Source: an uncultured Oscillospiraceae bacterium
GTDB taxonomy: Bacteria; Bacillota; Clostridia; Oscillospirales; Oscillospiraceae
Assembly: GCA_947626315.1 (NCBI GenBank)
Contig: CANQRQ010000001.1
Span: forward strand, 62,001 to 126,000
DNA length: 64,000 nt
Direction of reading: 5' to 3'
Shown here in pieces: positions 41,194 to 48,052 of this stretch (position 1 is its first letter; each line of letters begins with the position of its first letter). The notes beneath the pieces are model-generated. The model saw only the letters and a program-made list of their open reading frames with translations. It ran no database searches and was not told where the DNA came from. The position numbers and the translations under genes are program-made.

Positions 41194-42815
41194 GCAAAAA
41201 ACTGGATCTGAGCACGGCCGGTCTGAAGGACCGGGCCGCCTGGGAAGCGGCGGGCTACGCCCTGCCCCGGTATGACCGGGAGGCCATGGTGGCCGCCACG
41301 CTGGAAGAGCCTGCCTGGCTGCATTTCGGCGCGGGCAACATCTTCAAGGCCTTTCAGGCCCACGCCGCCCAGAAGCTTTTGAACGAGGGCCTGACGCACA
41401 CCGGCATCCTGGCCGCCGAGCGCAGCAAGCGGGGGGACGACAGCCACGACAACTACACTGTCCTGGTGACTCTGAAGGCCAGCGGGCAGGTGGAAAAAAC
41501 CGTCATCGGCAGCATCGCCCACACCTATGCCCTCTACGGCCAGGAGGCCGAACTGGAGGAGGTCTTCAAAAAGCCCTCCCTGCAGATGGTGAGCTTTACC
41601 ATCACCGAGAAGGGCTACAGCCTGGTGGACGGCAAGGGAGAGCGCCTGCCGGACGTGACCGCCGATCTGGATGCCGGCCCGGCCGCCGCCGTCAGCTATA
41701 TGGGCAAGCTCACCGCCCTGCTCCTTGCCCGCTACCGGGCCGGGGCGCTCCCCCTCGCCATGGTCAGCATGGACAACTGCTCCCACAACGGGGACAAGCT
41801 GAAGGCCGCCGTCACCGCCTTTGCCCAGGCCTGGTCGGAGAAGGGCCTGGCGCCGGAGGGCTTTGCCGCCTATGTGAACGATCCGAAGCAGGTCAGCTTC
41901 CCCTGGACCATGATCGACAAGATCACCCCCAGCCCGGACGCCAGCGTGGGCGGCCTGCTGGAGGCCGACGGCCTGGAGGGCTTCGCCCCCGTGGTCACCC
42001 CCCGGGGCACCCATGTGGCCCCCTTTGTCAACGCCGAGGAGTGCGAGTACCTGGTCATCGAGGACAGCTTCCCCAACGGCCGCCCGCCGCTGGAAAAGGC
42101 CGGGATCCTCTTCACTCCGCGGGAGACGGTGGACAAGGTGGAACGGATGAAGGTCTGCACCTGCCTCAACCCCCTGCACACCAGTCTGGCCGTCTACGGC
42201 TGCCTGCTGGGCTATCAGCGGATCTATGAGGAGATGAAGGACCCGGAGCTGCGCGCGCTGGTGCAGGGCGTCGGCTACGGGGAGGGCTTGCCCGTGGTCA
42301 CGGATCCGGGCGTCCTGAACCCCAAAGAGTTTATCGACGCCGTGGTGCAGATGCGCCTGCCCAACCCCTTCATGCCCGACATGCCCCAGCGGATTGCCAC
42401 CGACACCTCCCAAAAGCTGCCCATCCGCTTCGGGGAGACCATCAAGGCCTACATCGCCTCTCCCGAGCTGGACGTGCACGATCTCAAGCTGATCCCCCTG
42501 GTCTTTGCCGGCTGGCTGCGCTACCTGATGGCGGTGGATGACAAAGGCAAGCCCTTCACCCTGAGCCCGGACCCCCTGCTGGACACGGTCTGCCCGGTGG
42601 TCCGGGACTTCCGGCTGGGGCAGGTCCCCCCGGCGGAGGCGATCCGGGAAAAGCTGGCGGGGCTTCTGTCCCGGGCGGATATCTTCGGCGTGGACCTGGT
42701 GGAGGCCGGTTTGTCCGACCTGGTCTGCGCTTACTTTGCCCAGCTGATCGCCGGCCCCGGCTCAGTGCGGGCCACCCTGAAAAAAATTCTGACTGACGGA
42801 GGGAAAACAGCGTGA
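41190..42815 (+). CDS. uxuB: Fructuronate reductase / D-mannonate oxidoreductase
   Basis: The 541-aa product is a mannitol-dehydrogenase-family protein. Its N-terminal domain has HFGAGNIFKAFQAHAAQKLL (nucleotide site), then SMDNCSHNGDKLK, the C-terminal catalytic domain with FVNAEECEYLVIEDSFPNGRPPLEKAG, and RMKVCTCLNPLHTSLAVYGCLLGYQ carrying the catalytic Lys/Asn/His set. It reduces D-fructuronate to D-mannonate with NADH. At 541 aa it is longer than E. coli UxuB but usual for clostridial members. Start and stop both overlap neighbours by 4 bp. Confidence 0.94.
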   Translation: MSKKLDLSTAGLKDRAAWEAAGYALPRYDREAMVAATLEEPAWLHFGAGNIFKAFQAHAAQKLLNEGLTHTGILAAERSKRGDDSHDNYTVLVTLKASGQVEKTVIGSIAHTYALYGQEAELEEVFKKPSLQMVSFTITEKGYSLVDGKGERLPDVTADLDAGPAAAVSYMGKLTALLLARYRAGALPLAMVSMDNCSHNGDKLKAAVTAFAQAWSEKGLAPEGFAAYVNDPKQVSFPWTMIDKITPSPDASVGGLLEADGLEGFAPVVTPRGTHVAPFVNAEECEYLVIEDSFPNGRPPLEKAGILFTPRETVDKVERMKVCTCLNPLHTSLAVYGCLLGYQRIYEEMKDPELRALVQGVGYGEGLPVVTDPGVLNPKEFIDAVVQMRLPNPFMPDMPQRIATDTSQKLPIRFGETIKAYIASPELDVHDLKLIPLVFAGWLRYLMAVDDKGKPFTLSPDPLLDTVCPVVRDFRLGQVPPAEAIREKLAGLLSRADIFGVDLVEAGLSDLVCAYFAQLIAGPGSVRATLKKILTDGGKTA

Positions 42816-44203
42816 AAGCCTTTATGGACAAGGATTTTCTCCTCTCCACGGAGACGGCAAAGCACCTCTTCCACGACTACGCGGAGCAGCTGCCCATCAT
42901 CGACTACCACTGCCACCTGTCCCCCCGGGAGATCTATGAGGACCGGCAGTTTGAGAACATCACCCAGGTCTGGCTGGGCGGCGACCACTACAAGTGGCGC
43001 CTGATGCGCTCCAACGGGGTGGAGGAGCGGTATATCACCGGCGACGCCTCCGACCGGGAGAAGTTCCAGAAGTGGGCGGAGACCCTCGGCCTGGCCATTG
43101 GCAACCCCCTCTACCACTGGAGCCACCTGGAGCTGCGCAACTACTTCGGCTATCAGGGCATCCTCAACGGCGACACCGCCGGGGAGGTCTGGCAGCTGTG
43201 CAACGAGAAGCTGAAGACCATGAGCGCCCGCCAGCTGATCGCCGGCTCCCGGGTGGAGGCCCTCTGCACCACCGACGACCCGGCGGACAGCCTGGAGTGG
43301 CACAAAAAGATCGCGGAGGACGGCTTCGCGGTAAAGGTGCTGCCCACCTTCCGGCCGGATCAGGCCCTGGGCATCGAGAAGCCCGGCTATCTGGACTATC
43401 TCCAGTCCCTGGCCGAGGCCGCCGGAGACGAGATCCACTGCTTTAACTGCCTGGTAAAAGTTCTGAAAAAGCGCATGGACGCCTTTGACGCCCTGGGCTG
43501 CCGCATCTCCGACCACGGCCTGGAGGCGGTGACCTACGCCCCGGCGGAAAAGAGCGAAATCATGGACATCTTCAAGCGCCGCAAAGCGGGCCAGATCCCT
43601 ACCGCCGAGGAGGCCAGGAAATTCCGCACGGCGCTGCTGCTGGCCCTGGGCCGGGAGTACGCCAGACGAGGCTGGGCCATGCAGATCCACTTCGGCGTGA
43701 TCCGCAACAACGCCCAGCGGGTGTTCAAGGCCCTGGGGCCGGATGCCGGCGTGGATTCCATCGGCGACGCGGCGTCCATCAAGGAGCTGGCCGCCTTCCT
43801 CAACGCCCTGGATGAGACCGGCGAGCTGCCCAAGACCATCCTCTACTCTCTCAACCCCAACGACAACGCCGCCATCGAGACCGTCATGGGCTGCTTCCAG
43901 ACCGGCGAGGCCGTGGGCAAGCTCCAGCACGGCAGCGGCTGGTGGTTCAATGACCACAAGCAGGGCATGATCGAGCAGATGACCAGTCTGGCCAACGAAG
44001 GCATGCTGGCGGGCTTCATCGGCATGCTCACCGACTCCCGCAGCTTCCTGTCCTACGCCCGGCATGAGTATTTCCGCCGCATCCTCTGCGACCTGGTGGG
44101 CTCCTGGGTGGAAAACGGGGAGTACCCCAACGACGAGAAGGCCCTTAAACAGATCATCGAAGGCGTCTGCTGCGAGAACGCCCGGCGCTATCTGGGCCTT
44201 TAA
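42812..44203 (+). CDS. uxaC: Glucuronate (uronate) isomerase
   Basis: The 463-aa protein is UxaC, an amidohydrolase-fold enzyme that isomerises D-glucuronate to D-fructuronate and D-galacturonate to D-tagaturonate. Blocks seen are LPIIDYHCHLSPREIYEDR (metal-binding HCH), WLGGDHYKWRLMRSNGVEE, FRPDQALGI, MQIHFGVIRNNAQRVF and TDSRSFLSYARHEYFRR. It is the last gene of the operon and is followed by a terminator. With uxuA and uxuB present but no uxaA/uxaB, the glucuronate branch is the one supported. Confidence 0.97.
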   Translation: MKAFMDKDFLLSTETAKHLFHDYAEQLPIIDYHCHLSPREIYEDRQFENITQVWLGGDHYKWRLMRSNGVEERYITGDASDREKFQKWAETLGLAIGNPLYHWSHLELRNYFGYQGILNGDTAGEVWQLCNEKLKTMSARQLIAGSRVEALCTTDDPADSLEWHKKIAEDGFAVKVLPTFRPDQALGIEKPGYLDYLQSLAEAAGDEIHCFNCLVKVLKKRMDAFDALGCRISDHGLEAVTYAPAEKSEIMDIFKRRKAGQIPTAEEARKFRTALLLALGREYARRGWAMQIHFGVIRNNAQRVFKALGPDAGVDSIGDAASIKELAAFLNALDETGELPKTILYSLNPNDNAAIETVMGCFQTGEAVGKLQHGSGWWFNDHKQGMIEQMTSLANEGMLAGFIGMLTDSRSFLSYARHEYFRRILCDLVGSWVENGEYPNDEKALKQIIEGVCCENARRYLGL

Positions 44204-44221
44204 GACGGTCTCCCGTAATAG

Positions 44222-44262
44222 GAAAAGCTTCTCTATCCGTGCAGCGGGTGGAGAAGCTTTTC
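44222..44262 (+). terminator. Terminator of the uronate operon
   Basis: A perfect 12-bp stem, GAAAAGCTTCTC with GAGAAGCTTTTC, encloses a 17-nt loop and ends in TTTTCT, 18 bp past uxaC. Confidence 0.8.
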
Positions 44263-44282
44263 TGCTAAAGTTGTATATTCTG

Positions 44283-44311
44283 TTGACATACGTAAAAATA
44301 CGTACTATAAT
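44283..44311 (+). promoter_or_regulatory. hicAB promoter with operator-like palindromes in spacer
   Basis: TTGACA (44283-44288), exactly 17 bp, TATAAT (44306-44311): full consensus. The spacer contains two copies of ATACGTA, each with a TACGTA palindrome, separated by AAA, ideal for a HicB repressor. Confidence 0.9.
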
Positions 44312-44339
44312 ATAGGTAAGAGATAAAGAAGGTGGTCTA

Positions 44340-44525
44340 ATTAAATATTCAGAGCTGGAAAAGATATTAAAGCAAGCGGGCTGTACAGTGAGGAGAGAAG
44401 GAAAATCGCATACACTATGGTATAGTCCAAAGACCGGAAAGGTGTTCACGGTAGGGCGGCACAAGACGCAGGATGTGCCGAGCGGAACGCTAAAGTCTAT
44501 TAAAGTGAGCGCGGGACTTGAATAA
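44340..44525 (+). CDS. hicA: HicA-family toxin, apparently initiated at ATT
   Basis: The frame reads KYSELEKILKQAGC, then REGKSHTLWYSP and VGRHKTQDVPSGTLKSI, the complete HicA fold (61 aa). The conserved catalytic His is His24 in the G-K-S-H motif. HicA is a small dsRBD-like mRNA interferase. No ATG, GTG or TTG exists between the in-frame TAG at 44313 and the first conserved codon. The ATT at 44340 stands where relatives have ATG, eight bases after AAGAAGG, so ATT is the likely start. The ORF track misses it. A disabling ATG-to-ATT mutation is the alternative. It lies just upstream of hicB. Confidence 0.85.
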   Translation: MKYSELEKILKQAGCTVRREGKSHTLWYSPKTGKVFTVGRHKTQDVPSGTLKSIKVSAGLE

Positions 44526-44562
44526 AGCCCCAAACTCTCCCGCAAACGGAGGAAGGAAAAAA

Positions 44563-44952
44563 GTGAAGAAATATTTGTACCCCGCAGTCTTTGAGAAGGA
44601 AGAAAGCGGCTACAGCGTTATCTTCCCGGACCTGGGCATCGCCACTTCCGGAGAGACGCTGGAAGAGGCCATGGACATGGCAAAGGATGCTCTGTGTTTA
44701 ACGCTCTATGATCTGGAAGAAAGCAAGCATCCCATTCCAGCCGCATCCGACATGAGAGCGCTGTCATGCCCGGACAATGCTTTTTTGAGCCTCGTGGCCT
44801 GCGACACGATGGAGTACCGGCGTTTTTACAGCAGCAAGGCTGTGAAGAAAACGCTGAGTATTCCGGCATGGCTGAACACGATGGCAGAGAGAGAAGACAT
44901 CAATTTCTCGGCGGTGCTGCAAAAAGCGCTGAAGGCTGAGCTGCATATCTGA
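44563..44952 (+). CDS. hicB: HicB-family antitoxin
   Basis: The product is about 129 aa from GTG at 44563, which has GGAGGAAGG upstream; the track's ATG-type start at 44518 lies inside hicA. The N-terminal half is the HicB partial RNase-H fold (YLYPAVFEKEESGYSVIFPDLGIATSGETLEEAMDMAKDAL, shown by its FPDLG and GxTxEEA marks). The C-terminal part has a short helical DNA-binding region (LSIPAWLNTMAEREDINFSAVLQKAL, RHH/arc-like). It should neutralise HicA and repress the promoter upstream. Confidence 0.93.
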   Translation: MKKYLYPAVFEKEESGYSVIFPDLGIATSGETLEEAMDMAKDALCLTLYDLEESKHPIPAASDMRALSCPDNAFLSLVACDTMEYRRFYSSKAVKKTLSIPAWLNTMAEREDINFSAVLQKALKAELHI

Positions 44953-44974
44953 GCCCCGCGGCGCGAAACGCTGC

Positions 44975-45240
44975 TATTTTTTGATAAGCGAAAGCTTAGG
45001 TGAAATCCCGCGTGGGGCGGGTTTGGGAGGGGATGGGCTTCCCCTCCAAAAAATTGAGCGAAGCGGATATTTGCGGCGCTTTGCGCCGCCACCAGGATTC
45101 GCCCGCCTGCGGGCGGGCCGGGTCGGCGTCAAAGGACCTCCGAAGACGATAGGACCGCGTAGGCGCGGTCCTATGCGTCGGTCGTAGGCCCTTTTCCTTT
45201 CCCCATGAAACCCGCTGGCGCTGGGTTTTCATAGGGCCCC
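44975..45240. repeat. Hairpin-rich intergenic island
   Basis: Between hicB and the tRNA terminator there is no credible gene. A series of hairpins is seen: CCCGC-GGCGGG near 45007, GGAGGGGA/TCCCCTCC at 45026, GCGGCGC-TTT-GCGCCGC near 45073, CGCCCGC/GGGCGGG near 45100, and AGGACCGCG/CGCGGTCCT near 45150. One GGTGAAATCCCGC matches the linker-hairpin unit of the element at 24942-25340, and GGCGCTTTGCGCCGC also occurs at 25755. Confidence 0.7.
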
Positions 45241-45280
45241 CTTACACCGCTTCCTTCGAATCCCCGCTTTCGCACATATG

Positions 45281-45319
45281 AAAAATCCCCGCACCCGCAT
45301 AGCGGGTACGGGAATTTTT
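45281..45319 (-). terminator. Terminator of the tRNA cluster
   Basis: On the minus strand CCCGTACCCGC and GCGGGTGCGGG pair around TAT with one mismatch, followed by GATTTTTC, immediately after tRNA-Lys. Confidence 0.88.
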
Positions 45320-45394
45320 GGTGCTCCAGCGGGGATTCGAACCCCGGACACCCTGCTTAAAAGGCAGGTGCTCTGCCTACTGAGCTACTGGGGC
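45319..45394 (-). tRNA. tRNA-Lys(TTT)
   Basis: The anticodon arm CCTGC-CTTTTAA-GCAGG gives TTT; the T-arm and CCA are present. The acceptor arms GCCCCAG and CTGGAGC have a C3-A70 mismatch; the other six pairs are good. Confidence 0.93.
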
Positions 45395-45451
45395 ATAGGG
45401 GAGGGGGATCTATCTTTCACGTCCTCCGCCGGCGGCGGAAGGCGGGTTTTT

Positions 45452-45525
45452 TGGCTGGGATGGCGGGACTCGAACCCACTATATCGGAGTCAAAGTCCGG
45501 TGTGTTACCATTACACTACATCCCA
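45452..45525 (-). tRNA. tRNA-Gln(TTG)
   Basis: TGGGATG/CATCCCA acceptor pairing, anticodon loop CTTTGAC with TTG, T-loop TTCGAGT, discriminator G and CCA encoded. The first anticodon-stem pair is C27-A43, a mismatch. Confidence 0.93.
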
Positions 45526-45587
45526 ATATATCCGGCGCTCTGATGGGCTGAGGCCGCCCCGCCGGGAGCGGCCTCAAGCTTTTTCAA

Positions 45588-45664
45588 TGGGGTGGGTGAA
45601 GGGGCTCGAACCCTCGACACCCGGAACCACAATCCGGTGCTCTGCCAACTGAGCTACGCCCACC
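45588..45664 (-). tRNA. tRNA-His(GTG)
   Basis: The anticodon arm CCGGA-TTGTGGT-TCCGG has GTG. The extra G(-1) typical of tRNA-His is encoded at 45664, opposite discriminator C. The acceptor GTGGGCG/CACCCAC has one C6-A67 mismatch. Confidence 0.93.
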
Positions 45665-45675
45665 ATATCTTCTTT

Positions 45676-45752
45676 TGGCACGCCAAGAGGGATTCGAACC
45701 CCCGACCTACTGCTTAGAAGGCAGTTGCTCTATCCTGCTGAGCTATTGGCGC
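45676..45752 (-). tRNA. tRNA-Arg(TCT)
   Basis: The anticodon arm ACTGC-CTTCTAA-GCAGT gives TCT. The acceptor GCGCCAA/TTGGCGT closes with a G1-T72 wobble; CCA is encoded. Confidence 0.93.
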
Positions 45753-45772
45753 ATATTCAGGGCCCAACAGCA

Positions 45773-45846
45773 TGGAGCGGGTGATGGGAATCGAACCCAC
45801 GTATCCAGCTTGGAAGGCTGGTGTTCTGCCATTGAACTACACCCGC
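45773..45846 (-). tRNA. tRNA-Gly(TCC)
   Basis: GCGGGTG/CACCCGC acceptor arms pair fully. The anticodon arm CCAGC-CTTCCAA-GCTGG has TCC, the T-loop is TTCGATT and CCA is encoded. First tRNA of the five-gene cluster. Confidence 0.94.
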
Positions 45847-45872
45847 ACGACCATTCCCTTATCAGCCTTGTG

Positions 45873-45902
45873 ATCATAACATATTTTGGGCGGTTGTGTC
45901 AA
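45873..45902 (-). promoter_or_regulatory. Promoter of the tRNA cluster
   Basis: On the minus strand TTGACA (45897-45902), an 18-bp spacer and TATGAT (45873-45878), 27 bp before tRNA-Gly. Confidence 0.8.
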
Positions 45903-46064
45903 CAGAATTTTTCCCGGACCGGTGGAAAAAATTCCAAATGCCCGGCAAAAAAGCCATCACCGGTAATTTCCCTCTATTTCTTGGTATTTCCCTACGGGAT
46001 CTGACAAATTTCACGGCCACCGCCGGGTATACTGGAGGCAGCTACCGATTCAGGGGGTGAAAAC

Positions 46065-46712
46065 GTGAAAAAGGTCCTGTCGCTGCTGACAGCCTTCGCC
46101 CTGGCGCTGTCCCTGTCCACCTGTACATACACGGAGGAGCCTCCCCCGCCGGACTATCTGCGCATGATGGCCGAGGCCGCCGCGGCCGGCGATCCGGAGG
46201 AGGGCCTCGCCATCGAGACGGCGGAGGCCGCCGCGCTGGAGGAGGCGGGCCTGCCGGAGCGCCCAATCTCCTTTGACCAGCTCTATCTCCTGTCTCAGTT
46301 CATTTTTCTCCGGGCGGGGACTCCCCGGCTCAGCCAGGAGCTGCGGCTGTGTACCGGTGAGCTGATTTTGAACCGGATGGCCTCCCCGGAATTCCCCAGC
46401 ACCATGCGGGGCGTCCTGCTCCAGATGGGCGGGGACGCCGCCCTGCTGGCCCGCCCCGGCTACGCGGAGACGGTCCCCTCCCAGGACTGCGTGTCGGCGG
46501 CTATGCGGCTGCTGCTGGGGGACCGGATGATGGAGCCCTCCGTGGTGTATCAGGTCTATGAGCGCAAGGGGGATATCTTTGCCACCTTTGCGGACAAGCT
46601 TCTGGGCTTCACCTATTTCTGCCGCAGCGAGCACCCGGAGCTGTACGAAAGCGGCGCCGCGTCTCCCCTCTCCCAAACTGGCGGCGACGGCCCGGACGCC
46701 GTTGCCGGGTAA
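46065..46712 (+). CDS. SleB/cell-wall-hydrolase-like lipoprotein or secreted protein, divergent
   Basis: The 215-aa product has a signal peptide (VLSLLTAFALALSLSTC), possibly a lipoprotein with Cys20 or 21. After a Glu/Ala-rich linker, the segment CTGELILNRMASPEFPSTMRGVLLQ aligns in pattern with the SleB/CwlJ hydrolase core (VGxVxxNRVxxxxFPxTxxxVI). The preceding catalytic-Glu motif (EARGE in the family) is not recognisable here; LRAGTPRLSQEL stands in its place. It may be an inactive or altered relative that binds cell wall. The gene stands alone after the tRNA promoter region, with a clear -10 TATACT but no good -35, and ends at a strong terminator. Confidence 0.6.
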   Translation: MKKVLSLLTAFALALSLSTCTYTEEPPPPDYLRMMAEAAAAGDPEEGLAIETAEAAALEEAGLPERPISFDQLYLLSQFIFLRAGTPRLSQELRLCTGELILNRMASPEFPSTMRGVLLQMGGDAALLARPGYAETVPSQDCVSAAMRLLLGDRMMEPSVVYQVYERKGDIFATFADKLLGFTYFCRSEHPELYESGAASPLSQTGGDGPDAVAG

Positions 46713-46719
46713 AGACATA

Positions 46720-46759
46720 CCGCCGGACCCGGTTTTTTCCGGGTCCGGCGGCGTTTTTT
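46720..46759. terminator. Bidirectional terminator between SleB-like gene and 5-FCL gene
   Basis: A perfect 13-bp stem (CCGCCGGACCCGG and complement) around TTTTTT, followed by CGTTTTTT on the plus strand. It sits between convergent genes. Confidence 0.9.
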
Positions 46760-47325
46760 CAGTTCTTTTTCCGGTAGATCCCCCGCTCCGTGATCACCGC
46801 GTCCACGGTCCGGTCGTGGGCCTCCGCGGTGACCCGGGGCAGGCGCTGGACCTCAAAGGCCGGGACAAGCAGCGGGATCTCCCGGCAGCGGGGCAGATAG
46901 CGGTCATAGTAGCCCGCCCCGTGGCCCAGACGCCGCAGGCCGGCGTCAAAGGCCACACAGGGAACCAGTACCAGATCCAGCTCCTCCGGCCGCGCCGGAC
47001 GGGCCAGGGCCGGGTCCGGCTCCCGGAGGCCGAAGGCCCCCCGCCGCAGCTGTTCCGGTCCCGTGGGGATCCAGGCCTCCATCCGGCCCGCCGGGCCGGA
47101 CACCGGGAAGGCCAGAAGCTTCCCTTGGGCTCTGAGGGCCCGGTGCAGCGGGGCCAAATCCGCCTCGTCCCAGGCGGCCAGATAGGAGAGGATCAGCCCC
47201 GCCTCTCCCAGCTCCGGCATGGTCAGCAGGCGGCGGCAAATGGCCTCCGACGCCGCCTGCCGGGCGGCCGGGCTCAGGCCGCGCCGGGCGGCCAGGGCCA
47301 GGGCCCGCTCCTCCGCCTTGCCCAT
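46759..47325 (-). CDS. 5-formyltetrahydrofolate cyclo-ligase
   Basis: The 188-aa product fits the 5-FCL family, which converts 5-formyl-THF to 5,10-methenyl-THF with ATP. It has a basic N-terminus, then LILSYLAAWDEADLAPL, KLLAFPVSGPAGRMEAWIP, ELDLVLVPCVAFDAGLRRLGHGAGYYDRYL (the G-x-G-x-G-Y-Y-D-R motif) and VPAFEVQRL. I start at ATG 47325, which overlaps the folT stop as TAATG; the track's longer ORF reads into folT. It is regulated with folT by the upstream THF riboswitch, a logical pairing of folate uptake and salvage. Confidence 0.95.
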   Translation of the reverse strand: MGKAEERALALAARRGLSPAARQAASEAICRRLLTMPELGEAGLILSYLAAWDEADLAPLHRALRAQGKLLAFPVSGPAGRMEAWIPTGPEQLRRGAFGLREPDPALARPARPEELDLVLVPCVAFDAGLRRLGHGAGYYDRYLPRCREIPLLVPAFEVQRLPRVTAEAHDRTVDAVITERGIYRKKN

Positions 47326-47855
47326 TACTGGCCCCGGCGCTCCGCCACGGACGCGGCCCGCAGCAGCGCGGGCATCACGGCGGTATAGGCCGCCGCCTTG
47401 CCCAGGCAGATCAGCAGCCGGGGGAAGAAGCTGCCGAAGATGTAGACAAAGGAGTAGTAGCCGTAAACCTTGCTGTCGATATACAGCACCAGGGTGTTTA
47501 CCGCGAAAACCAAGAGGTTGGCGGCGAAGACAATGAAGGCCTGCTGCCGCCGGCTCAGATGGAAGCCCCGGTTCCGGGCATAGAAGCCCACCAGCAGCCC
47601 GCAGAGCACATAGGGCAGGATCCACAGGGGGGTGGTGACCGTCACCCCATAGCGCAGCAGCTGATACAGCAGCGTGCCCAGCCCGCCCACGGCCATGCCG
47701 TCCACCGGGCCGAAGAGCAGCGCCCCTACCAGGACCGGCAGGCATTCAAAGGTGATCTTCAGGTTCCCCATGTCCAGGGATACCGCCCCCAGCACGGCGC
47801 ACATGGCCGCCAGCAGGGCGTTGACGGAAAGTCTTTTGGTGTTGACTGTCTGCAT
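47325..47855 (-). CDS. folT: Folate ECF transporter S component FolT
   Basis: The 176-aa membrane protein begins MQTVNTKRLSVNALLAAMCAVLGAVSLDMGNLKITFECLPVLVGALLFGPVDG, the LxxFP-like start and GPxxGAxxG shape of ECF S components. About six helices follow. FolT captures folate for a shared ECF energy-coupling module whose ATPases are not in the window. The ATG at 47855 is preceded by AAGGAG, which lies in a hairpin of the riboswitch. The track's start at 47984 lies inside the riboswitch and is rejected. The neighbouring 5-FCL gene and the THF aptamer support folate as substrate. Confidence 0.9.
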   Translation of the reverse strand: MQTVNTKRLSVNALLAAMCAVLGAVSLDMGNLKITFECLPVLVGALLFGPVDGMAVGGLGTLLYQLLRYGVTVTTPLWILPYVLCGLLVGFYARNRGFHLSRRQQAFIVFAANLLVFAVNTLVLYIDSKVYGYYSFVYIFGSFFPRLLICLGKAAAYTAVMPALLRAASVAERRGQ

Positions 47856-47863
47856 AAAAATAG

Positions 47864-47896
47864 GCTCCTTTCGTGCCTGTTTGCCACGAAAGGAGC
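47864..47896 (-). promoter_or_regulatory. Riboswitch expression platform sequestering the folT ribosome site
   Basis: On the minus strand GCTCCTTTCGTG pairs with CACGAAAGGAGC (12 bp). The second arm contains AAGGAG of folT, and the hairpin is followed by CTATTTTT, so it could block translation, terminate, or both. Confidence 0.8.
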
Positions 47897-47913
47897 TCTT
47901 TTCTGTTCCTTGG

Positions 47914-48008
47914 GTGGCAGCGGAAGCGGAAACCGCACCGCACATCGCTGTTTCGTCCGTGGACAACTTCCCATCCCACGGCACTTAACGCGCGGCTTCC
48001 TACTCTGT
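47914..48008 (-). promoter_or_regulatory. Tetrahydrofolate (THF) riboswitch
   Basis: The minus-strand RNA has the known THF aptamer landmarks in order: GAGTAG, GCGTTAAGTG, GGGATGGGAAGTTGTCC, ACGAA and GCGGTGCGG, with the expected pairing of CCGTGG/CCACGG. It lies between folD and folT and controls folT and the 5-FCL gene. Confidence 0.9.
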
Positions 48009-48052
48009 CTGATAACAACCCTACTATATTAAACGCCCTGAAAGAGCGTATC

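Noticed and set aside
45281-46004. ORFs of 124 and 109 aa across the tRNA cluster (translations like GFEPPTYCLEG)
   Set aside because: These are translated tRNA complements, a well-known source of spurious protein annotations.
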